Assembly: GCF_015732155.1 (NCBI RefSeq)
Contig: NZ_WIQK01000001.1
Location: 2,304,001-2,368,000 of the forward strand
Reading direction: 5' to 3'
Length of the DNA: 64,000 nucleotides
DNA from: Pectinatus sottacetonis
Lineage (GTDB): Bacteria; Bacillota; Negativicutes; Selenomonadales; Selenomonadaceae
The position numbers and the translations under genes were made by a program. Below, one piece after another: positions 8,456-17,968 of this stretch. How positions within the stretch are numbered: the stretch's first letter is position 1; each line of letters opens with the position of its first letter. Below the pieces are notes generated by a model. The model ran no database searches, was not told where the DNA came from, and saw only the letters and a program-made list of their open reading frames with translations.

Positions 8456-9304
8456 ATGACAGATTCATTTTGTACGTATGAAACAGCCTGGTGCCCTGGA
8501 TGTGGTAATTTTGCTATAATTGATTGCCTTAAAACAGCATTGGAGGAGCTGGGCAAAAGTCCGTCTGAAGTTTTGGTAGCAGCTGGAATAGGACAGGCAG
8601 CAAAAACACCGCAATATATAAATACAAATGCTTTCTGTGGATTACATGGGCGGTCATTGCCAGCTGCTGTTGCAGCTAAAATAGCAAATGAAAAATTGAC
8701 AGTGGTTGTGAACACCGGCGACGGAGATTCCTATGGTGAAGGTGGAAATCATTTTATTCATAATATCAGGAGAAATGTTGATATAAGCCATTTTGTCCAT
8801 GATAACCAAATCTATGGACTTACTAAAGGGCAAGCTTCTCCTACGTCTATGCAGGGATTGATAACAGGTGTTCAAGTGGATGGAAATATAAACGAACCTT
8901 TGAATCCGGTGCTTGTGGCAATAGCTTCAGGAGCCGGGTTTGTAGCTCGGTCATTTTCTGGACGGAAAAAACATCTTATTGAAATGATGAAGCAGGCGAT
9001 AAATTATAAGGGCTATGCATTAGTGGATATCTTACAGCCATGCGTAAGCTTTAATAAGGTTAATACATTCGGCTGGTACAACAAGAGAGTGTATGAGCTT
9101 AGTAACGAATATGATACAGCTGATAAAATAGCTGCTATGAATATGGCAATGCAGTTTGGTGATAAAATTCCGCTTGGGGTAATTTATAAGCAGGAAAAAC
9201 CGGTATATCATAGAAAAAATAAAGTTTTGTCTGATGGGATTCCCTTAGTTGATAAAAAGACTAATCCACAGGTAGTTAGAAAACTTCTAAAGGCCTATAT
9301 TTAA
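8456..9304 (+). CDS. korB: 2-oxoacid:ferredoxin oxidoreductase, beta subunit
   Basis: A 282-aa TPP-binding subunit that pairs with the alpha subunit encoded just upstream. WCPGCGNFAIIDCL near the N-terminus supplies iron-sulfur ligand cysteines. GDGDSYGEGGNHFIHNIRRN, around residues 84-105, is the TPP/Mg2+ motif, followed by NQIYGLTKGQASPT, which is strongly conserved in this family. C-terminally, ILQPCVSFNK holds the family's last cysteine. The enzyme works without separate ferredoxin-like subunits, as in the two-subunit Kor type. Translation starts at ATG 8456 after GGGAGG, 2 bases beyond the korA stop. A bidirectional terminator follows. Confidence 0.9.
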   Translation: MTDSFCTYETAWCPGCGNFAIIDCLKTALEELGKSPSEVLVAAGIGQAAKTPQYINTNAFCGLHGRSLPAAVAAKIANEKLTVVVNTGDGDSYGEGGNHFIHNIRRNVDISHFVHDNQIYGLTKGQASPTSMQGLITGVQVDGNINEPLNPVLVAIASGAGFVARSFSGRKKHLIEMMKQAINYKGYALVDILQPCVSFNKVNTFGWYNKRVYELSNEYDTADKIAAMNMAMQFGDKIPLGVIYKQEKPVYHRKNKVLSDGIPLVDKKTNPQVVRKLLKAYI

Positions 9305-9430
9305 TATCTTTTTTTGCTAAGTTGCAGGTAAAAAGTATGTTAATATTTTGTAGTGGTTTTTGTAAAGTAAAATGAGCTAAAGTAGTTTTTTCTAGTTTGT
9401 TATTTATTACTATAATATGAGATTTTATCT

Positions 9431-9476
9431 AAAAAAAACGGAGATATCACATTAATGTGAATCTCCATTTTTTTTA
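9431..9476. terminator. Bidirectional terminator between korB and argH
   Basis: GGAGAT with CACATTAATGTG and ATCTCC form a long hairpin, flanked by eight A on the left and nine T on the right. It can therefore stop korB on the plus strand and argH on the minus strand. Confidence 0.85.
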
Positions 9477-9499
9477 TGATAATTATAAAAAGACATAAA

Positions 9500-10924
9500 T
9501 CAAATGATTATTTGTTTCTGGTTATAGCTATCAAGCAGCTGTTGTTCTTTATCCATTAATTCTCTGGCAATGTTAAGCTGGTTTTCTACTTGTTCATAGG
9601 AAGTACCACCGTATGAATTGCGGTTTTTTACGCAGTTTTCAGGGTTGATAGCAGCGTGAATATCAGTGTCAAATAGTTTGGAAAGCTTTTTGAATTCATC
9701 TATAGATAAGTCTTCCAGCCATTTCTTGTTTTTTATGCAGTAATGTACTGCCTTGCCAGCAACAGAGTGAGCCTGACGGAAAGGCATGCCTTTTTTGACT
9801 AGATAATCAGCAAGATCTGTAGCGTTGGAAAAATCTTCCTGGACAGCCTTTAGCATAACAGCTTTTTTTACAGTCATGCCGCGAAGAAGCTGGGTATATA
9901 CAGCCAGACTGAATTTTATCGTATCAATGGTATCAAACAGGCCTTCCTTATCTTCCTGCAGATCTTTATTATAGGCAAGCGGCAATCCTTTTACTGTTGT
10001 AAGTATTGCCATAAGATGGCCTATTACCCGGCCGGTTTTACCACGGACTAGTTCTGATACATCAGGATTTTTTTTCTGAGGCATCATGCTTGAACCTGTG
10101 CAATGGGCATCATCAAGTTCAATGAAGGAAAATTCACGTGAGCACCATAAGGTTATTTCTTCACTGATACGGCTTAAATGTACCATTAATATAGAAGCGG
10201 CAGATAAAAATTCCATTACATAATCTCTGTCGCTCACAGCGTCAAGACTATTGGAGTATATGTCAGCAAAGTTTAATTTGTCGGCAACAATTTTCCTGTT
10301 TATTGGAAAGGTGGTACCAGCAAGAGCTCCAGCACCAAGCGGCATGATATCACAACGTTCGTATACACCTTTAAAACGGGAAAAATCACGTGATAACATA
10401 GAAAAGTAAGCCAACATATGATGGGAAAATAAAATCGGCTGAGCACGCTGTAGGTGCGTATAACCAGGCATAATGACATCGCTGTATTTTTTTGCTGTTT
10501 CAACAAAAGCTTGTTGTAAATTTAGAATAAGTTTTTCGACTGCTGTTGTTTCTCGTCTTACATACATATGGGTGTCAAGTGCTACCTGATCATTACGGCT
10601 TCTGGCTGTATGTAAGCGGCCACCTGCTTCACCAATATTTTCAGTAAGACGTTTTTCAATATTCATATGTATATCTTCAAGATCAGTAGAGAAAGAAAAT
10701 GTACCATTTTCAATTTCTTGTAAAATGTTCTTTAAACCGGTGGTTATTTTTTTGCAGTCCTCAGCGGAGATGATATTGCATTGAGAAAGCATTTCTGCAT
10801 GGGCAATGCTGCCAGCAATATCTTCATGATACATTCGCTTGTCAAAATGGATAGAAGCTTGAAATTCATTTATCATTTCATCAGTAGATTTTGTAAATCT
10901 ACCGCCCCATAATTGTTCTGCCAT
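9500..10924 (-). CDS. argH: Argininosuccinate lyase
   Basis: A 474-aa enzyme that splits argininosuccinate into arginine and fumarate, the last arginine step. It belongs to the fumarase/aspartase superfamily and forms tetramers. Seen: the N-terminal LWGGRFTKSTDEMINEF, typical of ArgH; HTARSRNDQVALD near residue 107; and the superfamily signature GSSMMPQKKNPD near 280, whose flexible loop holds the catalytic serine. The length is normal. Only 1 base separates it from argG upstream, so the two are co-transcribed as the end of the arg cluster. It ends at the bidirectional terminator shared with korB. Confidence 0.97.
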   Translation of the reverse strand: MAEQLWGGRFTKSTDEMINEFQASIHFDKRMYHEDIAGSIAHAEMLSQCNIISAEDCKKITTGLKNILQEIENGTFSFSTDLEDIHMNIEKRLTENIGEAGGRLHTARSRNDQVALDTHMYVRRETTAVEKLILNLQQAFVETAKKYSDVIMPGYTHLQRAQPILFSHHMLAYFSMLSRDFSRFKGVYERCDIMPLGAGALAGTTFPINRKIVADKLNFADIYSNSLDAVSDRDYVMEFLSAASILMVHLSRISEEITLWCSREFSFIELDDAHCTGSSMMPQKKNPDVSELVRGKTGRVIGHLMAILTTVKGLPLAYNKDLQEDKEGLFDTIDTIKFSLAVYTQLLRGMTVKKAVMLKAVQEDFSNATDLADYLVKKGMPFRQAHSVAGKAVHYCIKNKKWLEDLSIDEFKKLSKLFDTDIHAAINPENCVKNRNSYGGTSYEQVENQLNIARELMDKEQQLLDSYNQKQIII

Positions 10925-10925
10925 A

Positions 10926-12140
10926 TTATTGTTTACCTGCTTTTTCCTGCATCATAGCACGAACTTTTAAGGGAAGACCGAATAGATTGATAAATCCGCT
11001 GGCATCAGCTTGATTGTATACATCGTCTGCTTCAAAGGTGACAAAATCGTGACTGTATAGGGAATACGGAGATTTAGTACCTGCTGATATAATATTTCCC
11101 TTGTAGAGTTTAAGTTTTACGGTACCAGTAACTGATGCTTGAGTGCTGTCTACAAAAGCTGCAAGTGCTTCACGCAGCTGGCTGAACCACATTCCATCGT
11201 ATACTAGTTCTCCATAACGGATAGCGACTGACTCTTTGTAGTGAAAAGTTTGACGGTCGAGACAAAGATATTCGAGTTCTCTGTGGGCATAATAAAGAAT
11301 GGCTCCACCAGGATTTTCATAAACACCCCGTGATTTCATACCAACTAAGCGGTTTTCAACTATATCGGTGATGCCAATGCCATTAGCAGCTCCAATATCA
11401 TTAAGTTTTTTTAATAGTGCCACGGCAGTAAGTTTTTCTCCGTTAACAGCGGTGGGAATTCCTTTAACAAAATCTACGGTAACATATTCTGGTTTGTCAG
11501 GAGCATCTTCGGGTGCTTTAGAGATAAGGTACATGCTGTTTTTAGGAGCATTCCATGGATCTTCAAGATCAGAACCCTCATGGCTTAAATGCCAGATATT
11601 CCTATCCATACTGTAGGTTTTGTTGCCGGTGGCAACAGGAATGTTGTGCTTATTAGCATAAACTATTGCTTCCTCGCGTGATTTTATAGTCCATTCGCGC
11701 CAGGGCGCAATTATTTTTATATTAGGGGCAAGTGCTTTTACGGTGAGTTCAAAACGAACCTGATCATTACCTTTACCAGTGGCTCCGTGGGCAATAGCAT
11801 CAGCATTTTCTTGTTTGGCTATTTCTACAAGACGCTTGGCTATCAAAGGACGGGCGAAAGATGTTCCTAAAAGATATTTGCCCTCATATACTGCACCAGC
11901 TTTTAATGTAGGCCATACATAATTTTCTAGAAAATCTTCGGTAAGGTGTTCGATAAATACTTTAGACGCACCAGATTTTAATGCTTTGTCGTGAACAATA
12001 TTCAGCTCATCGCCTTGGCCAATGTCGGCACAGACCGCAATAACCTCACATCCATCGTAATTTTCCTTTAACCAAGGGATAATTACGGAAGTATCAAGAC
12101 CGCCTGAATAGGCAAGCACAACTTTTTTTACTTTATTCAT
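10926..12140 (-). CDS. argG: Argininosuccinate synthase
   Basis: A 404-aa enzyme that joins citrulline and aspartate using ATP to give argininosuccinate, the seventh arginine step. The N-terminal ATP pyrophosphatase loop [19 protein letters not shown] is clear. [16 protein letters not shown] near residue 115 and [20 protein letters not shown] near 180 are typical substrate-binding blocks. The length matches the bacterial family. Its start ATG has a good AAGGAGCTG ribosome site. argF lies 44 bp upstream and argH follows after 1 bp, so it is part of the argF-G-H transcript. Confidence 0.97.
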   Translation of the reverse strand: MNKVKKVVLAYSGGLDTSVIIPWLKENYDGCEVIAVCADIGQGDELNIVHDKALKSGASKVFIEHLTEDFLENYVWPTLKAGAVYEGKYLLGTSFARPLIAKRLVEIAKQENADAIAHGATGKGNDQVRFELTVKALAPNIKIIAPWREWTIKSREEAIVYANKHNIPVATGNKTYSMDRNIWHLSHEGSDLEDPWNAPKNSMYLISKAPEDAPDKPEYVTVDFVKGIPTAVNGEKLTAVALLKKLNDIGAANGIGITDIVENRLVGMKSRGVYENPGGAILYYAHRELEYLCLDRQTFHYKESVAIRYGELVYDGMWFSQLREALAAFVDSTQASVTGTVKLKLYKGNIISAGTKSPYSLYSHDFVTFEADDVYNQADASGFINLFGLPLKVRAMMQEKAGKQ

Positions 12141-12184
12141 TTATAAACAGCTCCTTAATTATTAATAATCAGTTGATATAAAGC

Positions 12185-13129
12185 TTAATGATGATATATG
12201 TCACCCATTAAAAGAGCCATAATGGCTTTTTGAGTATGAAGACGGTTTTCGGCTTCGTCAAATATTTCTTCAGCATGTTTTTCCAGAACAGAATCTGTTA
12301 TTTCTTCACCGCGATGGGCAGGCAGACAATGAAGGACCATAGCCCGTTTATCAGCAAGTTTTAAGATGGCATCATTTATTTGGTAGCCCTGGAAAATTTT
12401 AGTACGGGCAGTATGTTCTGCTTCCTGCCCCATGCTTGCCCAGACATCAGTATATAAAATATCAGCATCTTTGGCAGCTGCTGTTATATCGTTGGTAACA
12501 GTGATTGTGGCACCTGTTTCGGCAGCATCTGCCTTGGCATTTACCAGCACATCAGTATCTGGCTCATAATTTTTTGGTGTGGCAGCAACAAAATTTATTC
12601 CTGTTTTGGCACAGGCATACATCAGGGAATGGGCCATGTTGTTTCCATCCCCGATATAAGTCATTTTTAGTCCTTTTAAATTTTGTCCTTTATGTTCTTT
12701 TATAGTAAGTAAATCAGTAAGGGCTTGGCAGGGATGAAGTAGATCTGTTAAGGCATTTATAACAGGAATATCAGCATAATGGGCAAATTCTTCTACTTTA
12801 TCATGGGCAAAAGTACGGATCATAATTCCATCAAGATAGCGTGACAATACTCTGGCTGTATCTTTTATGGGTTCGCCGCGGCCGATCTGCAGATCTCGGT
12901 TGGAGAGAAAAAGAGCCTGCCCACCTAATTGGTACATTCCAGTTTCAAAAGAAACACGAGTACGGGTGGAGGATTTTTCAAAGATCATGCCCAAGGTCTT
13001 ACCTTCTAGTATATGATGTTCAATACCAGCTTTTTGCATGGTTTTTAATTCCTGCGCCAGACTCAATATTTCGTTCACTTCATCGGTCGTCAAATCATGT
13101 ATCGATAATAAATCTTTACATGAAAGCAT
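12185..13129 (-). CDS. argF: Ornithine carbamoyltransferase
   Basis: A 314-aa enzyme that makes citrulline from ornithine and carbamoyl phosphate. The carbamoyl-phosphate loop SSTRTRVSFETGM is at residue 53, HPCQALTDLL near 132, and the ornithine-site HCLPAHRGEEI near 268. All key residues are present and the length is normal. The anabolic role is inferred from its place in a complete arginine cluster; no arginine deiminase gene is nearby. A 241-bp gap separates it from argD upstream, the largest in the cluster, and holds a weak ArgR-like site, so argFGH may have its own promoter. Confidence 0.97.
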   Translation of the reverse strand: MLSCKDLLSIHDLTTDEVNEILSLAQELKTMQKAGIEHHILEGKTLGMIFEKSSTRTRVSFETGMYQLGGQALFLSNRDLQIGRGEPIKDTARVLSRYLDGIMIRTFAHDKVEEFAHYADIPVINALTDLLHPCQALTDLLTIKEHKGQNLKGLKMTYIGDGNNMAHSLMYACAKTGINFVAATPKNYEPDTDVLVNAKADAAETGATITVTNDITAAAKDADILYTDVWASMGQEAEHTARTKIFQGYQINDAILKLADKRAMVLHCLPAHRGEEITDSVLEKHAEEIFDEAENRLHTQKAIMALLMGDIYHH

Positions 13130-13370
13130 ATATAAAACCTCCTAAGTATAAATAAATGATTTATGAATTTTATAAGTTGTAAAGTTAGTAGTATAAGTCC
13201 ATCCTATGTTAATGTTGAGAGGTGGACGCTTTTTATTTAATGCAATTAATAAGCTATAAATGTAGCAAAATCTTATGTGTTTTACACTTTTATGCTTAAT
13301 GCTGGTGCTTTATGAGCCACTTTAAAGCTGAGAAAATAATTCGCTGCAATATGTCAATGTAATGCTTATA
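13130..13370 (-). promoter_or_regulatory. argD-argF gap with weak ArgR-like site
   Basis: A 241-bp gap inside the arg cluster. On the minus strand, 13281-13298 reads TAAGCATAAAAGTGTAAA, matching 12 of 18 positions of the Bacillus AhrC/ArgR box; the argC box matches 15. A hairpin formed by GTCCATCCT and AGGTGGAC (near 13197-13230) is also present, but its T-run lies on the plus strand, so it does not terminate argD. This supports a secondary, perhaps regulated, start for argFGH, but not strongly. Confidence 0.35.
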
Positions 13371-14564
13371 TTATACATGTTCAGCTAAAACTTTATCAAG
13401 TACTAAAATAAGACTGTCAATATGTTGTTTTTTTATTATGAGAGGAGGAACAAACCGTAAAACATTGCCTGCGGTACAATTTATTATAACATTTTTTTCC
13501 AGACACTCATCGACAATTTTTTTACCGGGTTTGTTTAATTCGGCACCTACCATTAGGCCTTTTCCCCGTACTTGTTTGATTAATGAAGGATATTTTTCTT
13601 TTAATGTTTGCAATCTTTCGATCAGGTATTTACCCATATTGGCAGCATTTTCCATTAATCCACCATTCTCCATGGCATCGAGAACTACATTGGCAGCAGC
13701 ACAGGCTAATGGATTGCCGCCGAATGTTGTTCCGTGGTCGCCGGGATGAAAGGCTCGGGCAATTTTATCATTGGTAATGAAAGCACCGATGGGGACTCCA
13801 CCGGCAAGACCTTTGGCAAGAGTGACTATATCAGCTTTAATACCAAATTGTTCAAAAGCAAAGAATGTTCCGGTTCGTCCCATCCCACATTGTATTTCGT
13901 CAAAAATGAGTAAAACATTGTATTTGTTGCACAAAGCACGGACTTTTTGTAAATAGTCTTTGTCAGGAACATGGATGCCTCCCTCTCCCTGAATAGCTTC
14001 CAGCATAACGGCGCATGTTTTGTCATTTATAATAGTTTCCAGCTGGGAAATATTATTATAATCAACATGGACAAAACCATCGGGCAAAGGTCCAAAGCCT
14101 TGATGATACTTAGGCTGTCCAGTAGCAGTAAGTGTAGCTATTGTACGGCCATGAAAGCTGTGATTAGCGCAAATTATTAAAGACTTGTCCTTATCGGTCA
14201 TATGGGCGTATTTCCTGGCTAATTTTATAGCACCTTCATTGGCTTCAGCTCCAGAGTTGCCAAAAAATACTTTATTCATTTTACTTAAATGACTTAATCG
14301 GCTAGCAGCTTCTACCTGTGGTTGAGTGTAATAAAGATTAGAACAATGTATCATTTTCCCAGCTTGATTTCTAATTGCCATTACTAAGGGTGGATAATTA
14401 TGTCCTAGTACATTAACGGCAATTCCTGCCAGAAAATCGAGGTATTTTTTCCCATTGATATCATATACATAAGGACCATCTCCATGATCCAATACTATTT
14501 TGTAACGATCAAAAACTGGTAAATAGTATTTTTGGTCTTTGGCAAAAATATCGGCATCTATCAT
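13371..14564 (-). CDS. argD: Acetylornithine aminotransferase
   Basis: A 397-aa PLP enzyme of class III aminotransferases that converts N-acetylglutamate semialdehyde to N-acetylornithine with glutamate as amino donor. The N-terminal block YVYDINGKKYLDFLAGIAVNVLGH is typical. FGNSGAEANEGAIKLARKY near residue 101 binds the cofactor phosphate. LIFDEIQCGMGRTG (about 220) holds the conserved Asp, and TLAKGLAGGVPIGAF (about 250) the Schiff-base lysine. In many bacteria it doubles as succinyldiaminopimelate aminotransferase. It is 21 bp downstream of argB in the same operon. Confidence 0.95.
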   Translation of the reverse strand: MIDADIFAKDQKYYLPVFDRYKIVLDHGDGPYVYDINGKKYLDFLAGIAVNVLGHNYPPLVMAIRNQAGKMIHCSNLYYTQPQVEAASRLSHLSKMNKVFFGNSGAEANEGAIKLARKYAHMTDKDKSLIICANHSFHGRTIATLTATGQPKYHQGFGPLPDGFVHVDYNNISQLETIINDKTCAVMLEAIQGEGGIHVPDKDYLQKVRALCNKYNVLLIFDEIQCGMGRTGTFFAFEQFGIKADIVTLAKGLAGGVPIGAFITNDKIARAFHPGDHGTTFGGNPLACAAANVVLDAMENGGLMENAANMGKYLIERLQTLKEKYPSLIKQVRGKGLMVGAELNKPGKKIVDECLEKNVIINCTAGNVLRFVPPLIIKKQHIDSLILVLDKVLAEHV

Positions 14565-14585
14565 AAAAATTTCCTTTCTAAATAA

Positions 14586-15482
14586 TTAATTTGCATTTAC
14601 TACTTCTGTCCCAATACCTTGGGAAGTAAATAGTTCTAAAATCAGTGAGTGGGCCTGTCTTCCATCAATGATGCTGGTTTTTTGCGCACCCTTGTCCAAA
14701 GCACGAAGACAAGCTTCTACTTTTGGAATCATACCGCCGTTTATACAGCCATTGTTAATCATTTTTTGGGCTTCACTCTTATTTAAAGTAGAGATAAAAG
14801 TATTCTTATCAGTATAATCGCGATATATGCCTTCTATATCTGTTAACAAAAGCAGTTTTTTGGCCCGCATTGCTCCAGCTACTTCGGCAGCTACATAATC
14901 GGCATTTATGTTATAGCTTGCATTGTCTGCACCTACACCAATTGGTGCTATGACAGGGACATAATCCCTATCGAGCAGGTCATTTAATAAAGTAGTATTG
15001 ATGGTTTTGACTTCACCTACAAAACCTATGTCTATTTTTTCAATGGTGCCATTTTTATTTTTTACTGAAGTGTGTTTTTGGGAAGCTGTAATGAGATTGG
15101 CATCTTTACCGCTTAATCCTACGGCTTTTAGATTGAGACTGTTTAAGCGGCTGACAATCTCGGAGTTTATTTTGCCGACAAGAACCATTTCGGCTATTTC
15201 GGCAGTTTCCCTGTCGGTAACGCGCAGTCCGTTGATAAACTTTGATGTTTTACCAATTTTTTTTAGATAATTTGTTATATCAGGACCGCCACCATGAATT
15301 ATTATTGGTCTTATACCAACATATTTCATAAGTACGATGTCATGCATTACCTTGTTTTTCAGATCATCATTTATCATAGCGTTGCCGCCATATTTTATAA
15401 TAATAGTTTCTCCGTAAAAATTCTGGATATAAGGTAATGCATCTACTAAAATAGAAGCCTTGACTTCAGCGGAAAATTTCAA
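14586..15482 (-). CDS. argB: N-acetylglutamate kinase
   Basis: A 298-aa amino acid kinase that phosphorylates N-acetylglutamate, the second arginine step. TIIIKYGGNAM near residue 27 holds the catalytic lysine and glycine loop; IIIHGGGPDITNYLKK near 60 binds substrate; and INADYVAAEVAGAMRAKKLLLLTDIEG near 190-215 is the nucleotide site. An N-terminal helix (about 20 residues before the first strand) is the feature associated with arginine-feedback hexameric forms, so inhibition by arginine is likely, by inference. It lies between argJ (13 bp) and argD (21 bp). Confidence 0.96.
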   Translation of the reverse strand: MKFSAEVKASILVDALPYIQNFYGETIIIKYGGNAMINDDLKNKVMHDIVLMKYVGIRPIIIHGGGPDITNYLKKIGKTSKFINGLRVTDRETAEIAEMVLVGKINSEIVSRLNSLNLKAVGLSGKDANLITASQKHTSVKNKNGTIEKIDIGFVGEVKTINTTLLNDLLDRDYVPVIAPIGVGADNASYNINADYVAAEVAGAMRAKKLLLLTDIEGIYRDYTDKNTFISTLNKSEAQKMINNGCINGGMIPKVEACLRALDKGAQKTSIIDGRQAHSLILELFTSQGIGTEVVNAN

Positions 15483-15495
15483 TAGTTACAACTCC

Positions 15496-16701
15496 TCAGG
15501 TATGATATTCACCATTTATTTTTACATATTCATAAGATAGGTCACAAGACCATACTGTAGCATTAGTTTTGCCCATATTAATGTCAATATCTATAGTAAT
15601 ATCATGCTCAGACATTACTTTGTGAAGCTTCTCTTTATCAAATTGAATTCCAGTGCCATTGGCATATATAAGAATATTGCCAAATTTTACAGTTGTTTTA
15701 TCGGGGTCAATATCTACACCAGAATAGCCTACGGCACAAAGAACACGGCCCCAGTTTGGATCTTCACCAAAAAAAGCTGTTTTTACTAGAGGTGAATTGG
15801 CAACAGACATACCGGCTTTTTTAGCTTCTTTAAAATTTTTGGCATTATGGATATTTATTGTAATAAATTTTGTCGCTCCCTCGCCATCAGCAGCGACTTT
15901 TTGTGCCATTTGGGTACATAATTCGGATAAAGCGTTATAAAATAGTTGAAAGTTTTCATCATTTTTGATGATCTTGTCATTGCCGGCCTGTCCATTAGCT
16001 AAAATTACGACCATATCATTGGTACTCATATCACCATCTACGGAGATCATATTAAAAGATTTTTCTACGATGCTTGACAGAGCCAGTTGCAGGCGAACTT
16101 GGTCTATATTGGCATCGGTGGTAATGAAACAAAGCATAGTGGCCATATTGGGCTGAATCATTCCAGCTCCTTTGGCTATGGCACCGATGCGAACTTCCTT
16201 ACCATTTATTTCTATCGTAGTAGTCAGAGATTTTATATAGGTATCTGTTGTTATAATAGCATTGGCAGCACTTTCACTGCCAGTGGAGCTTAGAGCAGCT
16301 ACGGCATTTTTTATACCGGATTCTATTTTTTCCATGGGTAGAGTGACACCGATAACGCCGGTCGAAGCAACAATAACATCATTTGGGTTAATATTCAATT
16401 CCCGGGCAGCTATTTGTGTAGTTTTATTGGCATCATTAAGACCCTGTTGTCCGGTGCAGGCATTAGCACAGCCGGAATTTGTCACTATGGCAGTTGCTGT
16501 ACCGGTGCTGATAACTTTTTTGGAAACATATACAGGAGCAGCAGCAACTTTATTTTGCGTGAAAGTGCCGGCAGCAACAGCATCTGTTTCACTTATAATG
16601 ACAGCCAGGTCAGGATTGCCACTTTTTTTTATGCCAGCTTTTACGCCAGCTGCTTTAAATCCTTTAGGAAAAGTTACGCCGGATTTATTTTCTTTTATCA
16701 T
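15496..16701 (-). CDS. argJ: Glutamate N-acetyltransferase (ArgJ)
   Basis: A 401-aa enzyme that transfers acetyl from N-acetylornithine to glutamate and so recycles the acetyl group. Many members also use acetyl-CoA to start the pathway. The precursor cleaves itself before the catalytic threonine in AKGAGMIQPNMATMLCF, near residue 185, giving alpha and beta chains. Other family blocks are TNSGCANACTG and the oxyanion-hole STGVIGVTLPM. No argA or argE is seen in the window, which fits a cyclic pathway run by this enzyme. It is 49 bp downstream of argC and 13 bp upstream of argB. Confidence 0.96.
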   Translation of the reverse strand: MIKENKSGVTFPKGFKAAGVKAGIKKSGNPDLAVIISETDAVAAGTFTQNKVAAAPVYVSKKVISTGTATAIVTNSGCANACTGQQGLNDANKTTQIAARELNINPNDVIVASTGVIGVTLPMEKIESGIKNAVAALSSTGSESAANAIITTDTYIKSLTTTIEINGKEVRIGAIAKGAGMIQPNMATMLCFITTDANIDQVRLQLALSSIVEKSFNMISVDGDMSTNDMVVILANGQAGNDKIIKNDENFQLFYNALSELCTQMAQKVAADGEGATKFITINIHNAKNFKEAKKAGMSVANSPLVKTAFFGEDPNWGRVLCAVGYSGVDIDPDKTTVKFGNILIYANGTGIQFDKEKLHKVMSEHDITIDIDINMGKTNATVWSCDLSYEYVKINGEYHT

Positions 16702-16750
16702 GGGAAGATCCTCCTAAGTAATAATTAGTTTATATAATATTGTAGAAATA

Positions 16751-17788
16751 TTAGGGATATACAGGAGAAAATAATAATCCTGTTTTTTCGTCAAAGCCGC
16801 AAGCTATATTAAAGTTTTGCACAGCCTGTCCAGCAGCACCTTTGACCAGATTGTCAATGGCCGATAGAATTATTATTATCCCAGTTCGTCGATCTATACA
16901 CCAACCTAGTTCACAGAAATTTGAACCGCGTACATTTTTAGTTGTCGGATAGGCTGTGGTACCAAGCAGACGGATAAAAAATTCCCTGTCATACATTTTT
17001 TTAAAAGCATTATTAATATTTTCATCAGATACATGGGGTAGAAGTTTAGCATAGCAGGTGCTTAAAATACCGCGTGACATAGGGACCAGATGCGGTGTAA
17101 AAGTCAGGGTGACTGGAATTTTATTATTTAAAAGAGATAGTTCTTGTTCAATTTCAGGAGTATGACGATGTGAAGCGACGCTGTATGCTTGAAAATTATC
17201 ATAAACTTCAGGAAAATGATTCGATTGTCTGGCCGATCTGCCAGAACCTGATATGCCTGATTTAGCGTCAATGATGATGGATTCGGTATCAATAAGATGT
17301 TCTTTTACCAGAGGAGCCAGTGCTAAAATACTGGCTGTGGTATAACAGCCGGCATTACCGATAAACTTGGCTGTTTTTATTTGCGCTCGATGGATTTCTG
17401 ACAATCCATAAACTCGCGATTCAGGTTGGTAGGTATGTTTTACTTTGTACCATTTTTCATAGACTGTTGTATCTGTAAAACGATAATCGGCACCGAGATC
17501 TATGACTCTTATAGATTTATTTTCTAAGTGTCTGCCTATTTCCATAGCATGACCATGTGGAAGACAAATGAACAGAAAATCACTATCATTAGCAATTCTA
17601 TCTATGTTTTTTAAGTTTAAAAGTTTATGTTCATAAATACCACGTAAGTGAGGAAATATATCAGAAATTTTTTTCCCCGTATTGCTCTCAGAAGTTAAAT
17701 GAATAACATTTATATTAGGATGGTTATAAAATATTCGTAGTAATTCAACTCCGGCATAACCAGTGGCACCAACTATGCTAACATTCAT
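16751..17788 (-). CDS. argC: N-acetyl-gamma-glutamyl-phosphate reductase
   Basis: A 345-aa NADPH-dependent reductase, third step of arginine synthesis. The N-terminal MNVSIVGATGYAGVELLRI is the dinucleotide fold, and FICLPHGHAMEIG a conserved strand. The catalytic cysteine sits in GNAGCYTTASILALAPL near residue 150; most relatives have GNPGCYPT, so Ala and Thr replace the usual prolines. SGISGSGRSA and SHRHTPEIEQEL with the catalytic His follow. It is the first gene of the arg cluster, with an ArgR-like box about 40-60 bp upstream. Confidence 0.95.
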   Translation of the reverse strand: MNVSIVGATGYAGVELLRIFYNHPNINVIHLTSESNTGKKISDIFPHLRGIYEHKLLNLKNIDRIANDSDFLFICLPHGHAMEIGRHLENKSIRVIDLGADYRFTDTTVYEKWYKVKHTYQPESRVYGLSEIHRAQIKTAKFIGNAGCYTTASILALAPLVKEHLIDTESIIIDAKSGISGSGRSARQSNHFPEVYDNFQAYSVASHRHTPEIEQELSLLNNKIPVTLTFTPHLVPMSRGILSTCYAKLLPHVSDENINNAFKKMYDREFFIRLLGTTAYPTTKNVRGSNFCELGWCIDRRTGIIIILSAIDNLVKGAAGQAVQNFNIACGFDEKTGLLFSPVYP

Positions 17789-17830
17789 TTTATATTTCCT
17801 CTCCTTTATTTTTTATAATTATACAACTTT

Positions 17831-17848
17831 TATGCATAAAATTGCAAG
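17831..17848 (-). promoter_or_regulatory. ArgR/AhrC-type operator before argC
   Basis: On the plus strand TATGCATAAAATTGCAAG matches the Bacillus AhrC consensus CATGAATAAAAATKCAAK at 15 of 18 positions. It overlaps a perfect palindrome, TTTTATGCATAAAA, at 17828-17841. It lies 43-60 bp upstream of the argC start, where it can block transcription of the whole cluster when arginine is plentiful. No argR gene is in the window. Confidence 0.65.
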
Positions 17849-17880
17849 ATGTTTCTTTGTAAAACTTATAAAATATATAC

Positions 17881-17927
17881 TTTAAGGGCCATTGCATAAA
17901 GTTTCATTATGTAATGGCCCCTTAAAA
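17881..17927 (-). terminator. Terminator downstream of the secreted-protein gene
   Basis: TTAAGGGCCATT and its near-perfect complement AATGGCCCCTTAA form a long hairpin between the 17969 gene and argC. The T-run is only moderate on the minus strand. Confidence 0.6.
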
Positions 17928-17968
17928 TAATAAATGTATTAGCTGAATAAATAATTATTGTTAACAAA

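Noticed and set aside
13130-13370. T-box leader or riboswitch before argF
   Set aside because: A GAGAGGTGGAC segment caught the eye, but it lacks the T-box AGGGTGGNACCGCG sequence, and the hairpin's T-run lies on the wrong strand for argF.
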